NCBI GenBank assembly: GCA_017591395.1
Contig: WEDG01001391.1
Span: forward strand, 62,001-126,000
From: Schistocephalus solidus
Lineage: Eukaryota > Platyhelminthes > Cestoda > Diphyllobothriidea > Diphyllobothriidae
Direction of reading: 5' to 3'
DNA length: 64,000 nt
The position numbers and the translations under genes were made by a program. The notes beneath the pieces are model-generated. The model ran no database searches. It saw only the letters and a list, made by a program, of their open reading frames with translations, and was not told the DNA's origin. The stretch's first letter is position 1. Each line of letters begins with the position of its first letter. Positions 49,200 through 62,482 of this stretch are shown here, piece by piece.

Positions 49200-52100
49200 C
49201 TAAAAGGCAATTATAAACCATCTTTTATGAACGTTAATAACTTTTTCGCATTAAGTGCTTGACCTGCGTAAAGCAAATGTTTATACTCTGTAAACTGTTC
49301 ATGGATTTGATCATCTTAATTGCGCACAATTACACGTATTCTTATAGTATAATTACCATCTCAATGATGAGGGCTTTGGTGAAGCAATTTAATACATTAA
49401 ACTAGGCAGAAAGAGAGAAAGAGACAATTTGTTTGCATTTTAATCTCCATAGAAACTAATCGTTATCTTGTAGTCAATCGGTTGAACCTAAGTTTTATAG
49501 GCGTTATAGACAAACGTCCATTATGTGTGTACTTCGCGATACAGTTTTAAATACATGTCCTCATTGTAAAATAAATCGACTGTTGAACAACGCACTTGGG
49601 TCTGTGACCTGTAAGCCCTCACACAAAGAGCCCCCTGAATGAAGGGGATATTTGCAGGATGACTGTGACGCCAGTCGAAAAAGGAGTGCTCGATCAGCAC
49701 CTTGAGTGCCTCTTAGCCCTCACGCCTGCCTGAACAGTGTCAGTCGCTATGTTTCACAGCTGAATGCTTATGTATCATTGTTGCCATCACACAGCGGTGT
49801 TGCGTGAAAGGCCCTGGAGGTGCAAACCAAATTTGGCAGCCTTAACCACCACTAACCCCGGGTCAATGTAAACTGAGAATGGTGTTTACAGGTGTTTTAC
49901 GGACAGACAGCGGATTGTATGCAATAAAAACATATATAAAGTTCCGTCAATGGCTGTTCTCTTCGGCTAATATAGAAGCGAATTTGAGTGTGAGATTTAA
50001 AAAATAACCCAAAATCAACTCTTAATAAACTGATTTTAACTAAAACACTATCACACTTAAAACAATGTATTAAAATATCCTTATATGAAGTTAGTTGTTA
50101 CCACCAAGAAGATTTGGTTGCCGATTCTTTAACGAAAGCTGATAAATGTTTCTCGCTCACTGTAGGATTTTCTTAACCCGCAATTTATGCAGCTGACGGA
50201 AAAAAACTAAAGTCACCTTGACCCCCTTCAAGAAGTGTGAAACGGATTTATGACCGTTTTGAGGGAGGTGCGCTGATTTGTAATCGAAAACCCTCACCAG
50301 AAACACAATGAAGCACTTAAAGAGAATTATATTTGTCTTGTATTGTTTGAATTTTTTAAAGTTACCCACGAGTGTCTTCTTTCTGTAAACTGTCACTTAT
50401 AAAAACCGATTTTATATTAAATCAGCCCGTTTGTGAAAACTAAATGTCACTCAAACCTTTCACTTTGAAAAAAAGTTTCTTTTATTACCTGCTTATGTCT
50501 TATAGCTTTTCATTGTTACATGAGGTCCTTAATGAACCGTTTACTGATATTTTGGCTCGGAATTTTTACCTGGACTGCCCTTAGGTTGCCTGAGAATGAT
50601 CAATACAAATTTAAGATCTATTTCATTATGATGCCAGTAAAAGTTAAAACTGATTCTATAAACGGTTTAAATGAATACCGACTAGTTACCTTTTGCTAGA
50701 CAAATGCACCTTATTATTTTTGGGATCAAAATGTATAAGTATTTCTAAGAAGGCTTGAAACCTGTGATAGAATATCCGTCTGCTCCATTTCGTAATTCCT
50801 TTGCAAAAATTTTAAATCCGCCCACAGTCATATGGTCACGCAAGATTTTGGTTTGCACGCCGAATAAACTTTAGCTTAACCGCCCAGGAATCATGCTATA
50901 TCGTGAGCAACTTACTCAAAAAAATTATTTTATTAAATATTTTTAGCTTTCTCGCCTGCCCATCAGTCTGTCCTAGCACTGCTAAAGTGATTATTCATTT
51001 TTCAAACTTTTCGAGAAAAATCAATGCTTAAGAGTTGCTGAGGATCCCCTCGATGATAAATAGGTTAGAGGCGAAAAATCATTCACACGTTTCTATTATG
51101 GCATCCTAAATGCCCACCGGGAGCTAAATTAAAATGATCACCTACGCTTGAAGATAATTAGTCTATTTTTGAAAATGAATAATTGTTCAAATGATTCAAT
51201 CCTAACCAACTTGGTTATAAAAACACAAACAATGCTTATCTGATCGACGTTCCACCGTTTAAGAAACATGCTGTCGTTACAGGCCTATTTGTTTTGGCCT
51301 TTGGTTAGCCGTTACCTGTGGTTGTGAACGAACCACAAAGCGGTATTTTGGCTACGTTCACTCTATTTGTACCGTTCAAGCTAAATCCCCATTGGACTAT
51401 TCAGGCAGGTTGGACTTGTTTGTGTTTAAATGACTCAGCAGAGTACGCGATTCACGTTATTTCTTGTACGGGCTTGCTGCTTAATAAGCGAAATAAATGA
51501 TCGTTTTTGTGTTCACTCATGCATAATTAATAAATTCTACTCATTTTATTGAGACTGTTTGCCCCTACAGTGTGTGTTTACTTTTGGCCCTGCTAAAAAA
51601 TTTATTGGAGATAACCTTTAGGAGAAACCAATGAATAAGGCCTTCTAGTTAATTGCAGGTTCGTGAGGAAGCACCTGAGTTTTAATTACTGCTCTCAGCC
51701 AATACAGTGTGGTGTGGCAATCATGCCCTCAGGCAAGAGGTACTATAAAGGGTAAACATTATCGGTAGGATAATTTGATATTTTTTCATTGTCACTTACA
51801 CTTGAAGAGAATTTTCTATTCGCTGGTTATGCAAACCACGTGAGAATGTTGCAACGTTATGCCGCATGCAAAGTGGCTTTCCAGCTTACGTCGCCAAGGG
51901 CACGATGCCTGCCCCACAGCCTCAGTGCCACCAAGAAAAATAAATTTTGGAGGCCATAGTGTACGCGCTGTTGGTGAACGTGAGGGTAGCAGCACGAAGA
52001 AGTACTTACCGTGGATGAGTGAAAGCAAATCAAACCTCCGCCTCTGATTTCTTTCTTTAAATGTGAATTAAAATGCCTACGTTACATTCTGACGGCGTTG

Positions 52101-52854
52101 GAAAACGTCACCAAAATGACTATACCTCCCCAGCCCTGACAGAAAACGGACGAGCGCAGATCCTCATTGAGTATGTGTGGTTGTGGATTAATATATGGGC
52201 TTAAAACATATGCAGATGAGGTTACTGTACAAGCTCGAATCATTTGTACACCGTCTGGCGAGTTGAAATTGAGGTATACAATACGATCCTTCAACAAGGG
52301 AGATTTTGTATTGCACTACTGGTGTCATTTAGCAGTCTACATACCACCTCGGCCACTGCAGGCTATGATTCCTACCGAATGGTCGGACCACCGGTGACTT
52401 GAATATGTTGGCAGTGATACAGACGTGCGCACTCACTTCCCGGCAAGGCTTGAGAGATAGGGGCACAAAGCGTTGACCTAAATGTTAAAGAGTTCCACGT
52501 GACCGGGTTCTCGCAGCCTACACCCACGATTTGATGAGGATGACCCGGAGCCCACATGCGTGAAAACGCCGTGGAGGCTACATAAAGAAGGAGTCATTTC
52601 AGCCTGAATCACAAGCATCCAGTCACTCCAAAATACCCTATGAATACCGAGTTAATTCTTTACTTTTTATTCTTTAAAATTCGCTCTTATTATGTTGTCG
52701 CAGAAGACCCTGACGGTCAATGCGCTGACGTACCGTGGAGATTAAGGATTCAGGGTAAGAATGCTTTGTTTGACCACCTAAATCGGTCACGGGAATAGGT
52801 ACCACCCCCAGAACATGTGAGTTTTGTGCCAAATTCCGGGGCAGTTTTGCTAAG

Positions 52855-52935
52855 GTTTAAAGTGAAAGTTAGGGTTAGTCTTAGGAATAGGTTTAATTTA
52901 TAGGTTAACGACAGATTTTCGGTTAGGGTCATGAA
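52855..52935 (+). repeat. Degenerate TTAGGG-like tract
   Basis: Contains aagttagggttagtcttagg and tcggttagggtcatg on the plus strand. An interstitial telomere-like repeat, opposite in orientation to those at 10060 and 39945. Confidence 0.6.
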
Positions 52936-53334
52936 TAGGCTGTGTTGAGGTTGTGATGATTTTAAATGAATATTGAAGGTTGGTTAGTGATCATGTTAAG
53001 TTTAAAGTTAGAGATGAGTATTATGTTAGAGTTAGTGATAGCATAAAGACATGGGTATTTACCCTCCCTGGAAGTTACCATAACGCCATCTACTTTAAGC
53101 GGGTGAAGAGGTTCCTATTTACGTTTCCTGTTTGGGCGGCCACACAAGGCATTCTCACCATCTCAATTATCGTCCTCACTTCCTCAGAGCCAGTAAATCA
53201 AGGGGAAGGACTTAGGGCCTAAGTCTAAATCGTAGGACGACGTTTATGACCCGTAAGCAGGACTTGAGAACAGGAAACGCTCGCATTGCCTTTCTTTGCG
53301 CCAAACTTTAGGGAAAATAGTTTCAACTTTATAG

Positions 53335-53485
53335 TTAGCGTTTGGGTTAAGTAAAGGGTAAGCGGTAAGACTAGGGTTAAGCTTGCCGTTAATATTAGTT
53401 TGGGTTAAAGTCAGTGGTGGGTTACAGATATGAGTATGATTACGGTTTAGATGGATTTTAGGTCTGGTGTTAGGGGTAGGACACT
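53335..53485 (+). repeat. Degenerate TTAGGG-like tract
   Basis: Contains gttagcgtttgggttaag, gactagggttaagc, tttgggttaaag and gtgttaggggtagg. Same class and orientation as 52855-52935, about 400 bp away. Probably one decayed array broken by other DNA. Confidence 0.6.
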
Positions 53486-54184
53486 GAAATATATTCACTT
53501 CAGGCAAAAAGTCTAAAGTTGATCTGCCACATCATCAGAAGACAGATTATGTAAAAATATCGACTGTAGTATATACTAATTCTCAATACAATGCCTGTGG
53601 AACGCAGAACTACTTTCCAAACATTTATGAATTAGTCACTAATGGAGTATGCCAATTAAATCAGGCAGATACATTGAAATCGGCAGCGGCCTGGGTGAAA
53701 AGCAGTCAGAAGCCGCATTACTGGACACGATGGCATTGATAGTAGGTTTTGGGTGTTCTTAGTGGCGCATGACTAATAGCAGTTGGTATTCAAACCCCGT
53801 TTCCCAGCGTCCGAGGAGAAGCTAACGAAGGGACCACCCAATTACCCTTCTAACGTCTGTAAATCACATCGATTAGATGAAGGACTTGGCATTTTGCCAG
53901 TGCCATGTAGAATTGTGTAAGCCGTTCCGCCACCTCATTTGTTGTTTTTTTTCCGTTAAAGAGGCCAATGTTCACCATACGACCTTCAATGCAATTAGAG
54001 GTTTTCGAGTGTTAACGCAAAGTGGATTTAAAATACAAACTTGTAAAGGCTCATTGCAGTAATTTGGCTCGAGAGCATCGCCAAATGAAAAAAGTTGAAG
54101 TCTACCATAGAGATTAGAATTGCGGCCCTCTCCAATTATTACAGAAGGCATGTGAATTTTCACAACGCACCAAATCGAGCTCGA

Positions 54185-54275
54185 AAATCAACCCTTGCTC
54201 TAGATTTAAACGTAGAGCTTAGTCTAACTTTAACACTTAAAACAACGCTTACCTTAATCATAGCCTGAACCGTAA
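54185..54275 (-). repeat. Weak CCTTAA/CTAA-like tract
   Basis: Contains atcaacccttgctctag, cttagtctaac and gcttaccttaatc. More decayed than the others and on the opposite strand to its neighbours. Assignment is tentative. Confidence 0.35.
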
Positions 54276-55512
54276 ACTGGCAGTGATGGGTTCAAATGAG
54301 AATCGGAAAAGGCAATCTGATAAGCCACTTGTTCTCTTGGTCAGATCAGTTTCTTCTGAACTGCTTCTTGAAGTTTGCCTCTTCGTATCTTTCGCCTCAT
54401 TCTAAACCTACAAGGAAACCTTAACTCACATGAAATTTAATTTTCTCCAATAATTAGAAACGTGAAACTCATATTTTGTGGTCAGAATAGTGTTTTATCG
54501 CACTATACCCACCCGCCCGCCCGTCCACCAACTGAGCTGCTGACGCGAACGAAATTTACGCTAGAAAGATGAACCGAGGCCTATTACGTACTGAAAATCG
54601 ATAATGGCCACGGAAAAGCTCTCTTCCCCTGAGGTATTAGAAGCTGAACGAGCTTGCTATAGTCCAAATCCCTTTGAAAGTTAGCGCAAAGTGACCGCCA
54701 TTACGGAGGCTCCTAATTGAACCGGTGCCGCACCAAGGCGCAGCGTAAAAACACGTCATCTGCATGGGAACAATCTATTTTTATTTCATGCACTTATGTT
54801 GGATATTATTACGTGGCATCATTTGTTATCATTTTGCATTTTAAAAGAAATTCCCGACAACCAATCGTGTTTGTTGCTGGGGGCCACGTGGCAGACACAC
54901 TAATGATATAGTCTACCCATTAAGAATAGGTATTTCTCTTCAGGTCAAATGCAACCTCCACTGCTCTCCTTGAGGTTCGGATGTCAGTATGACTTTCTGT
55001 TTGAAAACCTTCAAAACTAAGTGATGCGAAGATACCTTGCAAATTCAATTATTATGCTTTAGTTTGATTGTGGGCCAAGATTTGGATATACCATGGTCCC
55101 CTAACTGCTTACGTCATCAGAAATTGCGCTGTAAGTCGTTGTCAACTTTAACACGTTTAGAGAACCGCTTTGAGATGCAGGAAATCGCTTTAGTCGATGG
55201 ATTGCTTTCAAGCTGCTAGCAGGATACAAACGGTGCACTCACACTGCTGCCTAACAAATTATACAGGCAAAGCAGCTCTCGCCATTAATTATTCACTTGA
55301 CACGAATATAGTCTCAGCCGAAACCCGAAAGAATACGCGAGCGAATACTGTCGACCTTGCTGTCTTTACCACCACGAACCCCGTATCCTCATCACCCACC
55401 TGCCCACACTAAATGTCGAGTTTCACCACCGCGAAGGAAGTTAAACTGCGGGCATATCTGAGTGGGTATCTCCGAAACTAGGTACAGTTTGCCCAAAAAC
55501 GGGGCAGCTTAC

Positions 55513-55537
55513 CTTATGCAGTATTTTCAGACCCCAA
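55513..55537 (-). other. Candidate 25-nt micro-exon, DPP-like gene
   Basis: An excellent acceptor (ttttattgttttcacag|) and donor (AAG|GTAAGC) enclose 25 nt. In its one stop-free frame it reads WGLKILHK and ends in phase 0, fitting the start of 49072-49199. It would fill the short beta-hairpin that the family has before WEVIG. However, it needs two leading bases, while 63609-63710 ends in phase 0. It may be a decoy. Confidence 0.22.
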
Positions 55538-56059
55538 CTGTGAAAACAATAAAATTCCTCGATCACGGCTGAGTACTTTGCCTTCCGTTAAAGCTAGCTT
55601 AAGTACAGTGAATGCTTTTTGATGATGGCATTGGTCCGTGCGATACCGTTTCTTGCATTCAGCAAAGTCGAAGTTTACAAGAAAAGACTGCAAAAGGCAA
55701 ACAGGAGACACAACGCTCCTTCTTAAAGAATGAATAAAGGAAATTCTATGGATTGACTCGACGGACGCGCAAAGTAGTTTAAATTAGTACGCAGAATGTC
55801 AGAACCACAATAATATTCCAAATTAAGTCTCGGTTTCAATGCCAATACTTAAGTTAGATAAAAGCTTCATACTTGCGTCTAGTACTCTTGTAAAAGGCAT
55901 TGATAAAATTGAAAAACATATCAAAACATCTTTGCTAACCGGAAACGAGCGTGTTTTGTGGTGTAAGTCACTGCCTCATAAGACTCTGGCAGCAACTGCG
56001 ATAACGCCCAACACTCAGTTCAATGTTCTTAAATGGAATATTGTTTAATTGTGGCTTAT

Positions 56060-57500
56060 TTTCATCTAATAGGTTAGGTAACAAAGGGTAGCGAACCGCT
56101 GTAGTCATTAGGGATATATGTTTAAAGAACGGTCATTTCTTTGCGTGTTTAAAACTTTGGGAGACGCAGCATTGACTGAGTTCGCGTTAGAGGCTCTTTC
56201 TTGTGAAAACCATGACATTTCATGAGAAAGTCAATCTAAAAGACAATCTACATAACGTGAGGTAGTATGAGGCAAAACGTTGAGCATCAGAATGCAAGTG
56301 TAGTTATTGTGGCGCATATATACAAAGAAGAAATGATTTTTGAAAATTATGGGCTACACTCTCGTGTGTAGTCATTGTAATGGCGCAAACGATAATATAC
56401 TTTCTTTATAATATAATTTCCGGTTATACGGGATGAGAAAAGGCAATGGGAAGAACATTTGCATCCTTTGCAAGATTTTGATCTATATTTGCTTACTCTT
56501 TTGCGTGTTAACAATCATCTAAAGGGGCAGTTAAGAAAAAAAATTTGACACAAAACGCTCCACTATAAAGCAAAGGGATCGTCCTTCATTTTCAGGAACA
56601 AATGTATCACTTATTTTCAGGGAAGTCAAAAAAAGATCAAAATTCAAAATTTGTAAATTGACTTTACCTTGAAAAAATGCTAAGTTTGCAGATTAATATG
56701 CACTTAAAGTGCTTTTTAATGAGATAATTTACTATATGACATTTTCTAATTGGTCATTTGGCATTTTAATTGCCGAATTTTGTTTAAAACGTTCATTTTT
56801 CTCTGTATTGAGTTTTCTTGTTTGCATGAATCTACAAATATGAGCCAAACGCACATCAGCATTAAGAATAAAGAATATTTAATAACTCACTACTTGGGCA
56901 AATACTTTTAAGTTATTTTTCATTTGAAGGTTTTCATAAACATATAGGACGGAAATAATCCAGTCACTCCTGCGGATAACTTGACTTAAGTGTGATTAAA
57001 CTCACAGCTCCCAGTGCGGCCGTGTAGAACAGGTGGCAGGAGCATGGCTGTGCTATAGTCTTCATCATGTTGTCCCCGGTTCTGGTCAAACCGAGATCAC
57101 TACGTTTTTCAAAAAGGGGTCACATTATATACATACATACGTCAAACAGAGGCAATATTCTTCGGGAAAATTATAAATTTAAGGCATACATTTTCGATAT
57201 AGATTCCCCGGGTTGTCATCAGAGACAGATGGCAAGCAAAGCCAGGCGCTTGAAAACCCTGAAAATCGGTTAATGATGTACCGGCATTTCAAGGACTATC
57301 TGAAAATCACTAATCGAAAAATATAAAGAAAGACATTTTTTGAAAGGAAAGTTCTTTTTTATACACAAAAATTTAATTTTACGTGGTCAACTGAAAATTC
57401 TACTTAAGCTTACTATTAACAAAAACAGCAAATACGCATGTTTTTAAAATATGCTGTTATGTTTTTAAAAAGGTGATATTTCTAGACCAAGACAGATTTA
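56060..57500 (+). repeat. R1 dispersed repeat, copy 3 (rearranged)
   Basis: The R1 end block (aaactttgggagacgcagca, about 56150) comes before the R1 middle blocks (ggggcag at 56525, acaaaacgctccactataaa, aagtttgcag, gaaggttttcataaacatat) instead of after them. After the first foldback arm, R1 sequence resumes at about 57280 with catttcaaggac... and ggaaagttctttttt. The copy is thus rearranged or part of a tandem pair, and it is interrupted by the foldback. Confidence 0.55.
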
Positions 57501-57953
57501 TCTATCTATTTCCTTAGGGTGTTTAACCTACAAATAGTTGCTCGTTATTATTTCAATACTTTCGTACCGGCATGCGAAACATTCAGTACTTTTCATGGGA
57601 TTGATCAAACACTCTGTCTGACGCAAATTACACGCAATTTTGAATTTTACCTGGTTTTATCACCTTTGCTTGCCATCTGTCTCTGACGACAACCCGGGGA
57701 ATCTATATCGAAAATGTATGCATTAAAATTTGTAATTTTCCCGAAGAATTTTGGTTCCTTTTGACGTATATATGTATATATTTTGACCCCTTTTTGAAAA
57801 ACTCAGTGATCTCTGTTGGACCAGTACCGGGGACAACATGGAGAAGACTATAGTATAGCCATGCTCCTGCCACCTGTGCTACATGGCCGTACTGGGAACC
57901 GTGAGTTTAAGCACATTTAAGTCAAATTATCCACTGAAGTGACTGGATTATTT
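56953..57953. repeat. Foldback: two ~290-bp inverted arms
   Basis: Arm 1 is 56953-57241 and arm 2 is 57664-57953, inverted relative to each other, with a 422-bp spacer. Matches hold along the whole arm: aataatccagtcact against gtgactggattatt at the outer ends, gcaggagcatggc against gccatgctcctgcc in the middle, and ccccgggttgtc against gacaacccgggg near the inner ends. Similarity falls off sharply outside, so the arms are a unit. I estimate roughly 85 percent identity by eye. The spacer holds R1 sequence. In a transcript of the host gene's intron this would form a long hairpin. Confidence 0.85.
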
Positions 57954-60900
57954 TGTGTATTTAAGACTTTCTCTTGCTGTGGTGAAATTTAAATCCCACA
58001 GATTCCTCCGAGAGGTTAAAAAATTGGTCACATTAATTATTTTAATCTAATAAATCACTCTTATATATTGGCTTAATCTTCCCACCAGAATGGCTCAAAT
58101 CAAGCGCATTATTAGTTTGCATGATGACCGCCGCTTTGCGACGACAAACAAATATGGTTTAAACATCCTGTCGTAAGTTACTCATATGGAGCTTATTAAG
58201 ATTAAGAATCTGCCACACCCTTTTTTCTTTCTTAATGAAACATCATGTTTTAATTAAACAGCAGGGTAGAGGGACATAGTAAAGAGAAGATGGAACCAGC
58301 TAGATATGACGGCAAATTCACGAATACGAGGGAAAAACATGCGGCGCTTAAATTTGACGGAAGGCAAAGGAAGAGGACATCGAAGGGGAAGAGTTTGTCA
58401 AAATGCCTGATCAAGAGACTGAGTAAGGTGGAGCAACGGAGAAGGAGCAGAAAGATAAGGAGATCGCACAGACAGTTGGGAAAGAATAGGAGGAACGACA
58501 GCTCTAAACGGTAGCCGAAGGTGGGACAAAAATCTACTCTGAGAGAAGTACAAAATTTAAGAAAACTATGTAACTTATCGAATTTGGTTGAACGGATAGA
58601 GTGGTGTTGCAACAGGGATATTCTTTCTGAGAGTTCATAACCAGGAAAGTAGATAAAACAGGCAAAATGACTGTTGGTTGTTCTGTCAGGGTGCTCATCA
58701 CGGGAATGCCTAGTCTTTTGTTTGCGGCTGAACATAATGAACATATAATCTTGGCAATTGGAGGGCAAATGAGCAGTTTCGATATGTGGCATGCAGAACC
58801 GTGTACGGTTATTCTTAAGAGAAATGACACTATACGGCATGCCTCCACAAAACGTTCCCCATAAATATTTATGATGCAAATAACTTAATGGGTTTGGAGT
58901 CTACGCGGACATTAATGTTTTAGTATTAAAGGGGAATCCTACTTCTAAAGGTTCACCTTGAACCAGAAAATGAAAATTAATGAAAATTATTTAACTGACA
59001 GAAAACTCAGAAAATCCATTTCCATCAGCATACTTAAAATTTTTAATACAACACCGGAGTGGAAGGTAAAACCAGCAATACAATTGAAACCTATGTATCT
59101 CTGCTGCCCCAAATGATTTGGAAAAACTTTATCTGAAATTCACTATTTGTCTTACATTCCTTTTTTATCATTCAAGACATCGGCTAGCAGGGATTCTTGC
59201 TTCGCATAAGCACTTCATTATTAACTGCAATGATCTACCTATATTCAATCTGATCACCTAGCTAGAATCATTACTTTAAAATGGTAGTTCTGCCGTTGAG
59301 AGAAAAAGGTCGAACCTGTAATTACGGTAGATGGTGCAGTTGCTGACATATTTAAACGCAAAGACGGCTTCATTTTCACACCACATGTTAGAACGGAAGA
59401 GTATTTCCATAGTATACTGAGGAATTCAGTTACCAACTTGGGAGCTCAGTTTCACGGCCCCCTGTGCTTATCGAACAACATGTGGCTGACACCATATTTT
59501 CCCAAATTATGGCTTAATCTTCCTGAAATCCCGTTCAAAGTATTCGATAGTTTGTGGAAAAATAAAAAAACTCACTAAATCTTCTCCTAGTAGTCTGTAA
59601 AATACATCATACATGTTTACTTTTCATAGGTAATCATGCTTCACACACTTATGATCTCCCAATAATACACGTTTTATCCAGACAACATTCTTGCGAACCT
59701 GCTTTACTTGAAGCCTGCTGGTTGAAAAATAGTCGACGCTTCCATTTGCTTCGCTCAAAAGACTTTCCTCACCGGATTGCGTCAATTCATTGAATGGAGC
59801 CTGCTCAAACGTTGATAAACCAAATAGACTACGGCCTATGCACAGATGACTTAAACCAAACATCTGGTATCAAGTCTGAATCTCCCTGGTAGCCTTGGAC
59901 AGTTTCGCAGCATAGTCTCAAGGGTATTCAGTCCTCAGTTTTGCAAAACTGACCAAATGCTCCCTGTCACCCAAAGTCCGTGAGTTAACTATCGTTAGTT
60001 CACACAGTCGGTACTGTGTATATTTTAGCTGACACTAATCTGCTCACCCGCTTTCCTCCGACACAAAAAAACCTATGTAAATATTAGGGACATGCGGTAA
60101 AACAGCATGGCTTTTAGAGTCTACCTCTGATTTCATTACGGTGCACGCAGACACTACTGAAATGAGAACGCGGCTGGCAAGATTGTAGTAGTCCGTGTGT
60201 AATTTATGTAGGTTTTCGACACTCAATAAAGAAGTTAGGATTTTTGCCCATAAGTGAAGGGCTCTCCGTCATTCGTGATTTCAGTAAATGTACTTTTACA
60301 GGAAGGGTGATTCACACATCAGTAGAAAGTTACCGGACACCAGTCTCAAGAGCATCGCAGGGCGAAAGCCGGTCTAGATGTTTAATTAGGTCTAATATCC
60401 ACCCTACACCAACCCAGCTGTTTTTTCCGGCATGTGAATTACTCAATATGATTAATGGTTAATTTGCGCATTCGCTATAGTCTCGCAGCTACTGACGTAA
60501 TTTACTTTCCTTTGATCCATATGATGGCCAAGGATTGCCCTGAGAAGGACATAATGAAGATCAGTTTTTTCTAAATTGTTTAAATTTGTTTATCAACCAC
60601 ATTTCGCCAAGGCCGGAGTCTCCTGTCTACCAAAACAGTACGAGCCTTTTCTTATGTAAGCTTGGCTATATGCAGTTGCAAGCTGACTGGTCACACCGCA
60701 AAGCGATTTAAGGTCGCTAAGAGGCCCGAAACAACTTCCAGCAGGGAAGACCTTAACTGCAGTAAAATTAGGGCGTCCGCGCATTCACCTCAAACATGCC
60801 TAAGGGTATTCAGGACGGCAAAAGTTTCGCATTTCCTCACACGTGTGTCACTAAACTTCAAACGTGTCATCTGTCTGTATTCTTCTGAACTGTGAGGATG

Positions 60901-62453
60901 GCGTAACATAAGCCTATCGTTGGGAGGCACAGTAAATTCCCCTACGAGAGCAACAGTAAGATAAAGACTGTGATAGTATACACCAGCAGTATTTTTGAGC
61001 TTTTTCCGATGTGTCAAAAATCTTCATCAAAGTGTCATTAATGGGGCGGGCAAATTTTGTTTATAATGGAGCATACATCTCCGCTAGTATGACTGACAAT
61101 TTGGAAGACCAGTTCATTGGCCATAAAAAAGAATCCGAGTCATGGGAAAATGTTCATTAATCCAAACAGTAAACTGGACGCACATCAGGCCTGACAATCT
61201 TATTCTTATCTGTTTTTCTGCAGCCAGATGGACATGATTACTGCCTCTAGGAATTCTGCATTGACACGACCAGCCAATCACAGGTGCTTCTTAGCAATCG
61301 ATCAATCTTTTTGTTCAGTGACTTATGCTCTCGTAAGATCATAATTGGCACCAAGACTGCGGCAGACAGCCAACGAACATCGTTTGATAAACCCGCGCTG
61401 CAATCTTTTTAGTACAGAATAAATATGCTCTACTGGCGTTTGCCGTTTCTCTTCCTTAATTTTGCGCCGTGCCTAGCTAAAAGGTCATCGTAAAAAGCTA
61501 AATGACTTGGCGGCTAAAAGGTCAATAACGCATAAAAATACTCAGAATATTTCTCCTTATGTTAAAAGCTGTTAACGCCACAAACAGACTGCTGAAAATG
61601 TGCACTTTAGACGTCAAGTTAACAACAACAGTATGTTAACACGAATGAAAATCGGGTAAGATAACTTCCAAATGAACTTGTCATTTTCTGCGTTAATTAG
61701 CAGTTGAAATATGCTCCGCTGCTAACTGCAGCTCTGAATGCTATGGGGGCGGATATGATGCACATGAGCATGATAACGCCTATGGGACAGATGGCAGGAT
61801 TAAAATTCTTTCTGCCTCATCGGTGTTTTATGTTGGCGTTTCCCTAGTCCAGCTCAACGTGACCGATTGCAGGATGAGATCGAGACGAGCTTTCAAACGA
61901 AGAGGAAGAACCCGTAGTTTCCGTGGGTTATTTTGTAGCTTACACAGTCTACTGCAAATTCGAATGTGGCGACAGAGTTCCACATAAGAACATCTGTAAT
62001 CACCGCCTTTATTAAGATGATCGTATAGCTGTGAAATATTTGATGTTTGCTGTTGTAAAATACTGAAAAAAATGAATTTAACCTTCCTCTCAATTTTAAT
62101 CCAGCTAAAACGTCCCTTGCGAAAAATAGAATCTTCCAATGCTATACTAGCATACCCATTTAAAGTCGCTCACATAATACTGCACCTTAAGTTACTATTT
62201 TACCTGGATACCTGCGCAGATCGTCGAAAATCACTGCTGAACTACCCAATAATTAACGAAGTTGACGCATTAACTGCTCAATTTGAGTTTATCATCGGGA
62301 GGTGGCTAATGAATGCTTACTCTGCTTTCCAGGTATAGAAATTTGTATGTACGTATATGTTACTTGGGTAGAGGAATCTGTGTTAAATCCTTTGCTATAA
62401 AAATAGAAGTTTGGAGAGATGAGGACAGGCAGGCGTCAAGGTCAAGGTCACAT

Positions 62454-62482
62454 CTCACACGGGAGCAGCCGTGTCGTGTGAG
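62454..62482. other. Short perfect hairpin
   Basis: ctcacacg (62454-62461) and cgtgtgag (62475-62482) form an 8-bp perfect stem with a 13-nt loop. It lies in a less AT-rich patch after an aaggtcaaggtca duplication. Function unknown, and it may be part of a repeat. Confidence 0.5.

Noticed and set aside
51816..52060. Several GTAAGT-type sites with small minus-strand exon candidates (about 52008-52045 and 51880-51910)
   Set aside because: Acceptors are weak, the short translations do not match the DPP family, and the gene already joins across this intron.
58250..58879. 209-codon minus-strand open frame
   Set aside because: Leu/Phe/Cys-rich translation of the complement of a purine-rich tract. 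No motif, splice context or homologous pattern.
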